The position numbers and the translations under genes were made by a program. The notes beneath the pieces are model-generated. The model was not told the DNA's origin. It made no database searches and saw only the letters and a program-made list of their open reading frames with translations. Positions 8,488-17,100 of a stretch of DNA of 64,000 bases are shown here, one piece after another (the first letter of the stretch is position 1; every line of letters starts with the position of its first letter). Source of the stretch: PALSA-612 sp963704335 (GTDB taxonomy: Bacteria; Actinomycetota; Thermoleophilia; Gaiellales; Gaiellaceae); NCBI GenBank assembly GCA_963704335.1, contig OY969889.1, positions 124,001-188,000 on the forward strand. The letters run 5' to 3'.

Positions 8488-9501
8488 GCTCCACCGCCTC
8501 CTCTCTGGTCGAGATAGTGCCAGCGGCTCGCTCTTCGGCGATCAGCTCCAGCATGCGCCCGACCTCGGGACCAGGCGGCAGGCCGAGCTCGTCGCCACGG
8601 AGCAGCGGTGCGGCTGGATCGTCAGCGCGGGCCCGCTCGACCGTCGAACGAAGCTCCGGCAGCCCCAGGAAGGCCAGCGCGTCGAGCGCCCAGGGCTCTG
8701 TCGTTCGCCGGAAGCGGTGGATGGCAAGTGGTGAATCGTCGGCCGGAGGCTCGGCGGCGAGCAGCGTACGCGCGTAGCGGTCGCGACGGCGCGAGACGGG
8801 GAGGTCGCGCAGCCGCTCCTCGAACGCGCATGCGAGCCGATAGTCGGCAGAATCGGCGAGGCCGATCCGGTCGAAAAGCTCTGGCCGACCCACCCAGAGG
8901 GTCGAGCAGGCCCAGCTCCTCCAGCCGGCGGATACCCGTTCGCCGAGAGCCGCTCGAGCTCACCCAGGATGCGTTCACCGGCGGGGCGAGGCGCAAGCGC
9001 GGCGTGCCGGCGGACGAGCTGCTCGGACTCGGGGTAGAGGCGGAAGCCGAGCTCGTCCTCCAGCCTGACGGCGCGCAGCAGGCGCAGCGGATCGGTCTCG
9101 AAGACGGCCGTCGGAGACCGCGCGGATCGTGCGCTCGGCGATGTCGCGCTGGCCGCCGAAGGGATCGACGAGCTCGTCCTCCCTCCAACGGACGGGCCAT
9201 CGCGTTGAGCGTGAAGTCCCGGCCCGCAAGGTCTTCCTCGATGCCGCTCGGCAACGGCGTGAAGTCGACCGTCCTCCCGTCTTCGAGCGCGATGCGCCAG
9301 GCGCCGTGCCGCTCGGAGAGGGGAAACGGCGCTCCCGCCGCGGGCGCGCGCGAAGACGCGAGCCGCACGCTCGGGCTCGCGGCACGCGACGTCGAGGTCG
9401 ACCACCGGTCGCCCCAGCAGCTCGTCGCGCAGCGCGCCGCCCACGAGCCAGCCCTCCGCACCGGCAAGCGCGGCGGCCAGCTCGGAAACGAGATCAGCCA
9501 T
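8465..9501 (-). pseudogene. cca: CCA-adding/poly(A) polymerase-type nucleotidyltransferase, broken by five frameshifts as given
   Basis: A class II tRNA nucleotidyltransferase, which would add or repair the 3' CCA of tRNA, is readable in pieces. The pieces in order are: MADLVSELAAALAG with the GGALRDELLGRPVVDLD active-site motif (9501-9340), DFTPLPSGIEEDLAGRDFTLN (about 9330-9190), DELVDPFGGQRDI (about 9180-9110), FETDPLRLLRAVRLEDELGF (about 9100-8930), EELGLLDPLGG (about 8920), and the all-helical C-terminus (8893-8465). Each junction needs the same net phase change. At about 9180, removing one G restores LEGDELVDP. The pieces are well conserved with no missense decay, which argues for sequence error rather than a dead gene. 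The start overlaps the alr stop by 8 bp. Confidence 0.85.
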
Positions 9502-10511
9502 CGACGAGCACCCGCTGCGTGCGCTCCGGCGAGTGGCGAATACCCGTGGTCAGCTCGTAGTTGATGGTGCCGGCCACGCGCGCGTGCTCCTCCACGAGCA
9601 CGCCGTCGCCGACGATTGTCACCGGCGTTCCGCGCGGCAGCTGCCCGGGAAGCTCGACGGCGAACGAATCCATGGAGACGGTGCCGACAACGCGGCGGCG
9701 CTCTCCCTCGACCAGCACTTCGGTGCCGGTGAGATCGCGCCGAAAACCGTCTGCGTAGCCCACCGGCACGAGGCCGATCCACGTTGGCTGATCGGCGACG
9801 AAGCGACGCCCGTAGCCGGTGCTCTCGCCGACGTCGAGGAGCTTCACCTGCGCGAGCTCGCTGCGCCACGCGAGCACGGGCTCGAGGCCGTCCTCGGCCG
9901 GATCGGTCCCGAACGGCGAGAGCCCGTAGAGCGCAATTCCGCACCGTGCGGCCGAGAAGCGTGCCGCCGGGCAGACGAAGCGCTGCGGCGCTGTTCGCCA
10001 CGTGTGCCTCCAGCTGCGGCATCGAGTCGGCCGCCTCGCGGAAGCGCTCGAGCTGGCGCTCTGCGAAGGCCGGGTCGGAGTCGGCCGTCGCCAGGTGACT
10101 CATCACGGCCACGGCGTTCGGCGGCGGCGCGGGCACGTCGAGCATCCCGTAACGCCCCATGCCCGTGTCGAGCTTCAGGTGGACCGGGACGTCCATGGGG
10201 AACGGCGGCTCGGAGACGGCAAGCTCGAGGCCGGCGCGGCGGACGCGCTCGAGGTCGCCGTCAGGACAGGGGCCCATGACGAGAATCCGAGCCTGCGGCA
10301 GCGCCGAGCGAAGCGCGGCGCCTTCACCGACCGTGGACACGCAGAGCGCTGCGGCCCCCGCCTCGAGAGCGGCCTTGCCGACGTCGGCCGCGCCGTGCCC
10401 GTACGCATCGGCCTTCACGACCGCCCAGAGCGCGGCGCCGTCGAGCGCCTCGAGCAGCCGTCCCGCGTTCCGGCGAACGGCGCCGAGGTCGATCGCTATC
10501 TCAGAACGCAT
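9494..10511 (-). CDS. alr: Alanine racemase, one frameshift as given
   Basis: A PLP-dependent alanine racemase supplying D-alanine for peptidoglycan. The PLP lysine is Lys33 in AVVKADAYGHG. HLKLDTGMGRYG and the C-terminal VGYADGFRRDL, with SMDSFAVEL, complete the fold type III barrel and beta domain. The frame breaks at about 9955-9962. Dropping one C from ACGCTTCTCGG restores TFSAARCGIALYG, the expected PLP-phosphate loop. The corrected length is about 338 residues, slightly short of the usual 360-370. The start overlaps nnr by 11 bp and the end overlaps cca by 8 bp, so the operon is compact. Probably intact in the organism. Confidence 0.9.
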
Positions 10512-11814
10512 CGAGAACGTCCGGCAACGCGGCGACGACGTCGGAGGCTACGAGGCCGCGTTCCGGGCCGAGCCGCGCCGACTCGGCGCAGGCGGTGGCT
10601 GCGGCCGCCGCGGCCAGCCGCGCATCCATGCCCTTGGCGAGGAAGGCGGCGATGGTCCCGGTCAGAACGTCCCCCGTCCCCGCTGTCGCCAGCGACGCCG
10701 GGCCGAAGCCGCAGACGAGCGTCGCCTCGCCGGGAGCGGCGACGATCGTGTCGGCGCCCTTGAGCAGGCAGACGCAGCCGAAGCGCTCGACTGCCTGCTC
10801 GGCTGCCGCGAGACGGTGGGCGTCCACCCACGAGGCCTCCACGCCGAGCAGGCCCGCCAGCTCGCCGGAGTGCGGCGTCAGCACGGTGGGTGCCGCTCGC
10901 TCGAAGGGTTCCAGCTGGTAGAGCGCATCTGCGTCGACAACGGCAGGCAGGTCGGTCTCCGCGAGCAGCCGCCGCACTAGCTGCCGGCGGTCGTCGTCGC
11001 GCCCGAGGCCAGGCCCGATCGCGAGCGCCCGCGCCCTCTCCACGGCATCGAAGACGTCGTCGAGGGACTGCTTCACGGCCTCGAGGAGCCGCGTCTCGAG
11101 CACGGGCAGCGACTCGGCCGGCGCAGCCACCGCCACGTAACCGGCGTCGGCCCTGAACGCCGCTTCGGCGGCCAGGCACGCCGCACCCGTGAGCCCCGGC
11201 GCACCGCCCACGACGAGCACCGACGCGCTGTACTTCGTGTCCCCGGGCTGCTTTCGCGGAACCTCGGCGAGGATCTCCGGTGTAACGAGCACGTGCGCCG
11301 TCGCCCCGGGCTCGAGCCCGATGTCGCGAACGACGAGCTCGCCGCCGTGGAACCGTCCCGGACCGACGACGTTGCCGACCTTCGGACCGTGCAGGGCCAC
11401 GGTCACCGCAGCCTGCACGGCGCCGCCGGCGACTTCACCCGTGTCCGCGTCGACGCCGGAGGGCAGATCGATCGCCACCACGGGAGCCTCCGCGGCGTTC
11501 AACTGCGCGATCACCTCGGCCGCCTCGGACCTCGGCTCGCCATGGAAGCCCGTGCCGAACAGACCGTCCAGGAGCACGTCGCCGTCGAGTCCCTCGGCGG
11601 CCTCGTGTCCCATCGCGCGCAGCACCTCGAGAGCGATCCGTGCATCGCCGCCGTTGGCGCCGCCGCCGCAGACGGCCCCGAACGACCGTGCCTCGGGATA
11701 CCGACCGACGGCTTCCTCCGCCACCGCCCTGCCGGCACGCTCCATCAACACGCGCACGTCATGGCCCGCCTCGGCCGCGCGCATCTCCTCGGCCGTGTAC
11801 AGCGGCTCGAACAT
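10501..11814 (-). CDS. nnr: Bifunctional NAD(P)H-hydrate epimerase / ADP-dependent NAD(P)H-hydrate dehydratase
   Basis: A 437-residue two-domain metabolite-repair enzyme. The N-terminal YjeF_N epimerase domain (about 1-195) carries VCGGGANGGDARIA and AIDLPSGVDADTG. The C-terminal ribokinase-like dehydratase (about 200-437) carries GGAPGLTGAACLAA, LTPHSGELAGLLG and the nucleotide-binding TAGTGDVLTG. Together they convert damaged NADHX and NADPHX back to NAD(P)H. The length is a little short for the fusion (about 490-510) because the N-terminal domain is trimmed. It lies 4 bp after acpS and overlaps alr by 11 bp. The order acpS-nnr-alr is common in actinobacteria. Confidence 0.93.
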   Translation of the reverse strand: MFEPLYTAEEMRAAEAGHDVRVLMERAGRAVAEEAVGRYPEARSFGAVCGGGANGGDARIALEVLRAMGHEAAEGLDGDVLLDGLFGTGFHGEPRSEAAEVIAQLNAAEAPVVAIDLPSGVDADTGEVAGGAVQAAVTVALHGPKVGNVVGPGRFHGGELVVRDIGLEPGATAHVLVTPEILAEVPRKQPGDTKYSASVLVVGGAPGLTGAACLAAEAAFRADAGYVAVAAPAESLPVLETRLLEAVKQSLDDVFDAVERARALAIGPGLGRDDDRRQLVRRLLAETDLPAVVDADALYQLEPFERAAPTVLTPHSGELAGLLGVEASWVDAHRLAAAEQAVERFGCVCLLKGADTIVAAPGEATLVCGFGPASLATAGTGDVLTGTIAAFLAKGMDARLAAAAAATACAESARLGPERGLVASDVVAALPDVLDAF

Positions 11815-11818
11815 CAGC

Positions 11819-12187
11819 TCATTGCGGCGAGGCGATCGCGATGGCCGCGGCCAGCTCCTTCGAGTGCGTCATCGACAGATCCACACCGGCCACGCCGAGA
11901 CGACTCGCGCGCTCCTCCAGCCGACCCGTCAGCTGGACCGAGGGCTTCGGCCGGCCGACGATCTCTACCTCCCGCCAGGCAAACGCTCTCGCCACACCGA
12001 AGCCGAGCGCTTTGCCAACGGCCTCCTTGCCGGCGAACCGCGCGGCGTAGTGCTGCGCCGGGTTGGGCCGCGAGTCGCAGTACGCGCGCTCGGCTTCGGT
12101 GAAGCAGCGCGCTGTGAAGGACGGATAGCGGCCCATTGCCCTGCGGATGCGTTCGATCTCGATCAGATCGATGCCGACGCTGGTCAT
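11819..12187 (-). CDS. acpS: Holo-[acyl-carrier-protein] synthase
   Basis: A 122-residue AcpS that transfers 4'-phosphopantetheine from CoA to the serine of acyl carrier protein. The signature MTSVGIDLIEIERI at the N-terminus carries the Mg-binding Asp. RFAGKEAVGKALG holds the second acidic ligand and the CoA contacts, and LSMTHSKELAAA closes the fold. The length is typical. The ATG at 12187 overlaps the stop of the HAD phosphatase gene (ATGA), and the stop is 4 bp before nnr. Confidence 0.95.
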   Translation of the reverse strand: MTSVGIDLIEIERIRRAMGRYPSFTARCFTEAERAYCDSRPNPAQHYAARFAGKEAVGKALGFGVARAFAWREVEIVGRPKPSVQLTGRLEERASRLGVAGVDLSMTHSKELAAAIAIASPQ

Positions 12188-12960
12188 AGCGCTTTCTCCA
12201 GCCAATCTGGCAGCTCGGCGAGCGAGTTGACGACGATGTCCGGCGTGATTCCGGAGCGCTCGAGATCGTCGGGACGGAACTTGCCCGTGCGCACGAGTGC
12301 CGTGCGCAGGCCGAACCTCTGCGCACCGGCGATGTCCGCCTCGATGTCGTCCCCCACCATCCACGTCAGCTTCGGCTCGGCGTCGAGTGCCTCGAGCGCG
12401 GCCTCGAAGTACATGGGGCTCGGCTTGCCGATGACGACGGCCTCAACGCCTGCCGCGTACTCCAGCCCGGCCACGAAGGCGCCCGAATCGAGCAGCGGGC
12501 CGCGCGACGTCTGCCACCAGCGGTTCTTGTGCAGACAGTAGAGGTCGGCGCCGGTCTGGAGCTCGGCAAACGCGCGCGCGAGGTTCATGAAGCTGAAGAC
12601 ACGGCCCGTCTCGTCGCCCTCGTCCGCACCGCCGACGAGCACCGCGTCGGCGTCCTCGCCGACGAGGTCCAGGCCGTCCAGATCCTCCACCACCGACGGC
12701 ATGGTGAGCGCAAGCACGCGCCGGCCGCGCAGCGCGCGTACGGCCGCGGCGGCGGTCGTCTGTAGCTCCTCGTCGTTCATGTCGACCCCGAAGCCCTGCA
12801 GCTCTGTAGTGAGCACCCGGCGCGTCCGAATTGTCGTATTCGTGACAAAACGTAGGCGATGACCCCTGCCGCGCAGCGTCGAGACCGCGTCGGCCGCCCC
12901 GGCGATCGGCTTGCCCGAGACGTGGAACACGCCGTCGATGTCGAGGAGAATGGCGGCCAT
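12184..12960 (-). CDS. HAD-superfamily hydrolase, class IIA (NagD/LHPP/HDHD2-like)
   Basis: A 258-residue phosphatase-like HAD protein and the first gene of the minus-strand operon. The nucleophile motif is LLDIDGVF with Asp7 and Asp9. Motif II is FVTNTT, motif III the Lys of VIGKPSPMYFEAAL, and motif IV MVGDDIEADI. The large C2a cap between motifs II and III places it with NagD, HDHD2 and LHPP rather than with small-cap HADs. The physiological substrate is unknown. The ATG at 12960 overlaps the divergent ATG at 12959 (CCATGG), so there is no room for a leader. Upstream in-frame starts would run into the arfB coding region and are rejected. Confidence 0.88.
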   Translation of the reverse strand: MAAILLDIDGVFHVSGKPIAGAADAVSTLRGRGHRLRFVTNTTIRTRRVLTTELQGFGVDMNDEELQTTAAAAVRALRGRRVLALTMPSVVEDLDGLDLVGEDADAVLVGGADEGDETGRVFSFMNLARAFAELQTGADLYCLHKNRWWQTSRGPLLDSGAFVAGLEYAAGVEAVVIGKPSPMYFEAALEALDAEPKLTWMVGDDIEADIAGAQRFGLRTALVRTGKFRPDDLERSGITPDIVVNSLAELPDWLEKAL

Positions 12961-13390
12961 GGCACGCGAGTCTATTGGGATCCAGGACACCATTCGCGTC
13001 ACGCGCAGCGTGGCCGTGCCTCGTCGCGAGATCGAGCTGCGGTTCTCGCGCTCGAGCGGGCCGGGCGGGCAGCATGCGCAGCGTACGGAGACGCGAGTGG
13101 AGGCCGTTTTCGACGTCGAAGCCTCGTCGGCCCTCACCGAGCGGCAGAAGCAGCGAGTCGTCACCAAGGCAGGCCCGGTGTTGCGCGCGGTGGCCCAGGA
13201 CGAGCGGAGCCAATGGCGAAACCGCGAGCTCGCTGTCGAACGGCTCGTCGATGCGCTCCGCGCCGCCCTCGAGGTGCGAAGAGCGCGGAAGCCTACGAAG
13301 CCCAGCGCCGCCGCGAAAGAGCGCCGTCTTGCGGCAAAACGGCGGCGGAGCGACGTTAAGAAGCTGCGCCGACCCCCTAGCGACGGTTAG
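12959..13390 (+). CDS. arfB: ArfB-like peptidyl-tRNA hydrolase, ribosome rescue factor
   Basis: A 143-residue class I release-factor-domain protein. The catalytic SGPGGQ motif is at 33-38 (Gly36-Gly37-Gln38) and is followed by TETRVEAVFDV. A Lys/Arg-rich tail (KERRLAAKRRRSDVKKL) matches the ArfB/YaeJ tail that enters the empty mRNA channel of stalled ribosomes. It lacks the codon-recognition domains of RF1 and RF2, so it would hydrolyse peptidyl-tRNA without a stop codon. I chose the ATG at 12959 from similarity to ArfB N-termini. It shares two bases with the divergent HAD start codon, so both genes are probably leaderless or their promoters lie within each other. Confidence 0.9.
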   Translation: MARESIGIQDTIRVTRSVAVPRREIELRFSRSSGPGGQHAQRTETRVEAVFDVEASSALTERQKQRVVTKAGPVLRAVAQDERSQWRNRELAVERLVDALRAALEVRRARKPTKPSAAAKERRLAAKRRRSDVKKLRRPPSDG

Positions 13391-13506
13391 GCAGCGTAAA
13401 GGTTTCGTGAAAATTCGGGTCTGGTAGACGTTTCTCGGACCAGTCCGACAGGGCCAGTCGGTACCCTCCGTCACTTCGCCCGACGCCTCCAAGGGAGTTG
13501 TTACGT

Positions 13507-14907
13507 ATGCGCCTCACTCGCCTCGCGCTCGTCTGTTCGCTGTTTGCCTTGATCGTCCCGATCGCCGCCTCTGCGGCCGACCGCATGTGGGTCGGCTTCC
13601 AGGACGACCCAAGCTTCCGGTGGCGAGACGACCGGGTGGAAATGCTCGACGAGGCCGTCGCCGCGAACGCCAGCATCGTCCGCACGACGGTGTACTGGTC
13701 GAACATCGCGCCGAGGCGGCCGTCCAACGCTTCGAACCCGTTCGACACCGCGTACCAGTGGGACGACCTGGACGAGCTCGTGCGAGGCACGCAGGTTCGC
13801 GGGCTCGAGTCGCTGCTGACCATCTGGGGCACTCCGGACTGGGCGAACGGCGGCAAGGGCGCGAACTACGCCCCCACCCGCCTGTCCGACCTCACGGCTT
13901 TCGCGCGCGCCCTTGCGTCGCGCTACAGCGGCCGGTACCCGGGCTACCCGTTCGTCCGCTTCTTCAGCGTCTGGAACGAGCCCAATCTGGAGCAGTTCCT
14001 CGCGCCGACCTTCGACAAGAAGGGCAAGCCCGTATCACCGCTCAACTACGCGAAGCTCTACCGCGCTGCGTACGCCGGGCTGAAGGGCGGTAGCCCCGGG
14101 GCGCAGATCGGCATCGGCGAGACGTCCCCGCGCGGCCGCGACAAGCCGTCGCCGGGCCGGATTCAGGACTCGATCGCGCCGGCGACGTTCGCGAAGCTGC
14201 TGTCCACGTCGAAGCCCAGGGTGAAGTTCGACGGCTATGCGCACCACCCCTATTCCGTGCTCGGCGCGGGACCGATGCAGAAAGCGCGCTACCCCAACGT
14301 CCACCTCACGCAGCTGAAGCAGTTCTCGAGGGATCTCCACAAGTGGTTCGGGAAGGTGCCGAACGTCTGGATCACGGAGTACGGGTTCGAGACGAAGCCG
14401 GGCGAGCCGCGAGGCGTGTCGTCGTCGCAGCAGGCGCTGTACGTGAACCAGTCGCTCAACATCCTGCGCAGCATCCCGACCGTGAAGATGCTCGTCTGGT
14501 TCATCCTCCGTGACGATCCCACGAGCACCTGGCAGAGCGGCTTGATCAACCGCAACGACACACGGAAGCCCGCATTCTCCTCGTTCGCCGCGAAGGCCAA
14601 GCCCCTGGACGCACGGAACCCCATCGTCCGGGCGAAGCTCAACAAGGCTCCCATCGTTCGCCTGCCCGTGCTCGAGCTGGCGGCCCGCAACGGATCGGGC
14701 ACGCCGATCGGCGCCAACATCAAGGTGTTTGGCCCCAACAGCCAGTTCTTCGGGAACATCCAGATGCAGTCGTCGATCGCGAAGGACGGCTGGGCATCGT
14801 TCACGTTCGCCCCGAACGGGACGAAGCGGGTCTACTACCTCTACTTCGAGATCCAGGACAAGAACGGGAACAAGGTCGAGCGTCAGGCCACGCTCGTCAT
14901 CGCGTAG
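13507..14907 (+). CDS. Secreted clan GH-A glycoside hydrolase (GH39/GH5-like)
   Basis: A 466-residue exported protein with a signal peptide to about residue 23 (ASA). The (beta/alpha)8 fold of clan GH-A is suggested by RTTVYWSNIAP, TIWGTPDW, the acid/base Glu158 in FFSVWNEPN, DGYAHHPYS, and the nucleophile Glu291 in WITEYGFET. After the barrel (from about 375) comes a beta-rich accessory domain. It may cleave beta-linked polysaccharide outside the cell, perhaps during wall or capsule turnover, but specificity cannot be read. AAGGGAG at 13491-13497 lies 9 bp before the ATG at 13507, which decides the start over a TTG at 13498. Confidence 0.85.
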   Translation: MRLTRLALVCSLFALIVPIAASAADRMWVGFQDDPSFRWRDDRVEMLDEAVAANASIVRTTVYWSNIAPRRPSNASNPFDTAYQWDDLDELVRGTQVRGLESLLTIWGTPDWANGGKGANYAPTRLSDLTAFARALASRYSGRYPGYPFVRFFSVWNEPNLEQFLAPTFDKKGKPVSPLNYAKLYRAAYAGLKGGSPGAQIGIGETSPRGRDKPSPGRIQDSIAPATFAKLLSTSKPRVKFDGYAHHPYSVLGAGPMQKARYPNVHLTQLKQFSRDLHKWFGKVPNVWITEYGFETKPGEPRGVSSSQQALYVNQSLNILRSIPTVKMLVWFILRDDPTSTWQSGLINRNDTRKPAFSSFAAKAKPLDARNPIVRAKLNKAPIVRLPVLELAARNGSGTPIGANIKVFGPNSQFFGNIQMQSSIAKDGWASFTFAPNGTKRVYYLYFEIQDKNGNKVERQATLVIA

Positions 14908-14927
14908 GCAAGGCGAACCCGGCCGTC

Positions 14928-16109
14928 CTAAGTGCTCTTGAGGGCGCGCTCGCGGCGCTGGAACTCGACCTGCGTGCTCGCAACATAGGTCTCGAGGTTC
15001 GACTCCCGCTGGGCGACGCGCAGCTCGCGCTTCTCGAGGTCTCGCAGCCTCCGGTCGAGCTTGTCGCCGGCGATCTCCTGGTCGGCCTCGGTCGCCGCCT
15101 CCCGCAACTCGAGCGCATCCTCCCGCTCGTCGAGCTCCTTGAGGCGCTCGGCAAGCGTCGTCTCGCCTTTCACGACACGCCTCTCGCGGCGCTCGAGGCG
15201 TAGCGTCTCGGACTCGACCAGGCTCTCGGCGCTCACGAACTCTGCCTCACGCTTCGTGAGCTCGCGTTCCTGCTCGGCGAGCTTGGCTGCCAGCTCGTCG
15301 AGGTCGCGGCCCCGTGTGGCGTCGCGGGCCAAGCGCTCGATCTCCTCCTGTTTGCGGACCAGCTCGACCTCCAGCGTCGAGAGGTCTCGGCCGCGGGTAG
15401 CCTCGTGGGCGAGCTTCTCGAGCTGCGCGTTGCGCTGGTTGAGCTCGGCCTCGCGCTCGTCGAGCTCCTTCACGAAGCTCTCCAGGTCGGCGCGCTCCCT
15501 GGCCATGCTCTCGCGGCTCTCGCTCAGCTGCTGCTCCTCCGCGCGAAGGCGTCCTGTCTCCTTCTGGATCTCCTCGCGCTCGGCCAGGAGCTCCGAAGAC
15601 CGCCGGCCGACGTTCGTCTCGACCTCACGACGGTGCGCCGTCAGCTCCTGTTCGAGCTTCGCGATCGACTGCTCGCGCTCGGCGAGCTCGTCCTCGCGCT
15701 CTTGCAGCTCGAGGAGCAGCTGGGCTTCGCGCGCCTCGAGCTCGTCTTGCGCCCTCGAGAGCTCGGCTTCTACCTGCGTGACGCTTGTCTCCCGCGCGTC
15801 CAGGCTCCCCTTGGCCTCGGCCAGCTCTTTTGCCCGGACGTCGAGAGCCTTGCGCTCCTCCATGAGCTCCTGCGAACGCGGAGGCTGGTCGGGAACGATC
15901 CGCACAGGAGCAGGCTCGGCGCGTTCCTTCGCGACGGGCTCCGGTGGCTCGAGCTTCGCGGGCCGCTCGAGCTTCTGCGGTGTCTTCCTCGGCGGGGCGG
16001 CCTTCTTCTCGGCCGCCGCCTCGACCTGGCCGCGACGCTTGTCGAGTTGCGCGCGGAGTCCGCTGCCGAAGCCTTTCTCGAACTCCTGGGAGGGATCTTT
16101 GGCGGCCAT
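14928..16109 (-). CDS. Long coiled-coil protein
   Basis: A 393-residue, very Glu/Arg/Leu-rich protein. A Pro/Lys/Ala-rich N-terminal segment (about 1-80, FGSGLRAQLDKRRG then PPRKTPQKLE) precedes an almost uninterrupted heptad coiled coil (about 85-390). Two tandem copies of a repeat of about 32 residues are visible around EATRGRDL and DATRGRDL. There is no signal peptide or membrane segment, so it is cytoplasmic. It lies 75 bp after the end of tadC on the same strand and could serve as a scaffold for the Tad apparatus or for cell shape, but only position supports that. It is convergent with the glycoside hydrolase, 20 bp apart. No family is recognised. Confidence 0.8.
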   Translation of the reverse strand: MAAKDPSQEFEKGFGSGLRAQLDKRRGQVEAAAEKKAAPPRKTPQKLERPAKLEPPEPVAKERAEPAPVRIVPDQPPRSQELMEERKALDVRAKELAEAKGSLDARETSVTQVEAELSRAQDELEAREAQLLLELQEREDELAEREQSIAKLEQELTAHRREVETNVGRRSSELLAEREEIQKETGRLRAEEQQLSESRESMARERADLESFVKELDEREAELNQRNAQLEKLAHEATRGRDLSTLEVELVRKQEEIERLARDATRGRDLDELAAKLAEQERELTKREAEFVSAESLVESETLRLERRERRVVKGETTLAERLKELDEREDALELREAATEADQEIAGDKLDRRLRDLEKRELRVAQRESNLETYVASTQVEFQRRERALKST

Positions 16110-16184
16110 GCGTACCTCACAGGAGGGATCGGCGTTCGCCGCTGGCTACCCATCCCCCAACCGGGTGCGCCCGAGGCCGCGGAG

Positions 16185-17096
16185 CTAGAACACCAGGATC
16201 TTCGTGAGGTTCAGGAAGGCCGGCCCGAGGATGACGATGAACATCGACGGGAAGATGAAGATGACCGTGGGAAAGAGCATCTTGACCGGCGCCTTCATCG
16301 CCTTCTCCTCCGCTGCGATCTGACGTCGGTGACGGGTGTCGACCGCCTGCACACGGAGGATCCGGCCCAGCGAGATTCCGAACTGGTCGGCCTGGATGAT
16401 CGCGCGCGCGAAGGCCCCGATCTCAGGGATCCCCGTGCGCTCGGAGAGCTTCTTCAGAGCGTCCTGGCGACTCTCGCCGATCCGCATCGCGTTGAGCGTG
16501 AGCGCGAACTCCTCGCCCAGCGGCCCTTCCACCTGCTCGGTGATCTTGACCACGGCGGCGTCGAAGCCGAGGCCTGCCTCCACGCTGACGGCGAGCAGGT
16601 CGAGCGCGTCAGGCAGATCCTGGCTGAGCCGCTCCTGCCGGGCGCGGATCTTCTTGTTGAGGACGAAGTCCGGGCCGATGAAGCCAACCGCTGCGAGCCC
16701 CATCCCCAGCGCGAACCCCATCAACGGGCCCTTCGACGGGCTGAAGAGCAGGATGCCGAGCACGAGTCCGGCGATGGCGGCGAAGAGCTTCGTGGCGAGA
16801 AACGCGACGGGAGAGACCCGTCGGCCGACACCGGCGGACTGTAGCCGCGTGCTCACGAGCTCGATCGACATCTTCGGGTTGATCCGCAGGACCGCGCGCG
16901 CCGCGCGCTGCATGGCCGGTGCGAGCGCGCGGTCTCGCAGCGAGCCCTGCAGCGCCGCCTTCTTCTGCGCTCGCCTTCCGTACGCGTTCGCACGGCGGAA
17001 CGAGAGCATTCGCTCCCGGGCCGGCAGGCTCACGTATTCGGCGACCATGAAAACCGATCCGGCGAGGCAAAGCAGCGCTATGACGAGCAGCATCAT
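16185..17096 (-). CDS. tadC: Tad pilus inner-membrane platform protein TadC (T2SSF family)
   Basis: A 303-residue inner-membrane protein. There is one N-terminal transmembrane segment, a pair in the middle (FLATKLFAAIAGLVLGILLF and the following MGFALGMGLAAVGFIG), and one at the C-terminus. The T2SSF domain (about 165-290) includes LPDALDLLAVSVEAGLGFD and GRILRVQAVDTRHRRQ. TadC pairs with TadB as the platform that couples the TadA motor to pilus growth. AAGGGG at 17105-17110, shared with the end of the upstream coding region, serves as its ribosome-binding site, and the gap is 4 bp. Confidence 0.93.
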   Translation of the reverse strand: MMLLVIALLCLAGSVFMVAEYVSLPARERMLSFRRANAYGRRAQKKAALQGSLRDRALAPAMQRAARAVLRINPKMSIELVSTRLQSAGVGRRVSPVAFLATKLFAAIAGLVLGILLFSPSKGPLMGFALGMGLAAVGFIGPDFVLNKKIRARQERLSQDLPDALDLLAVSVEAGLGFDAAVVKITEQVEGPLGEEFALTLNAMRIGESRQDALKKLSERTGIPEIGAFARAIIQADQFGISLGRILRVQAVDTRHRRQIAAEEKAMKAPVKMLFPTVIFIFPSMFIVILGPAFLNLTKILVF

Positions 17097-17100
17097 GTGG

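Noticed and set aside
8465..9501. cca as a true pseudogene or a programmed-frameshift gene
   Set aside because: Five shifts of one phase with unbroken conservation between them, next to similar breaks in alr and other genes, fit sequence error better. No slippery heptamers with stimulatory structures are evident at the junctions.
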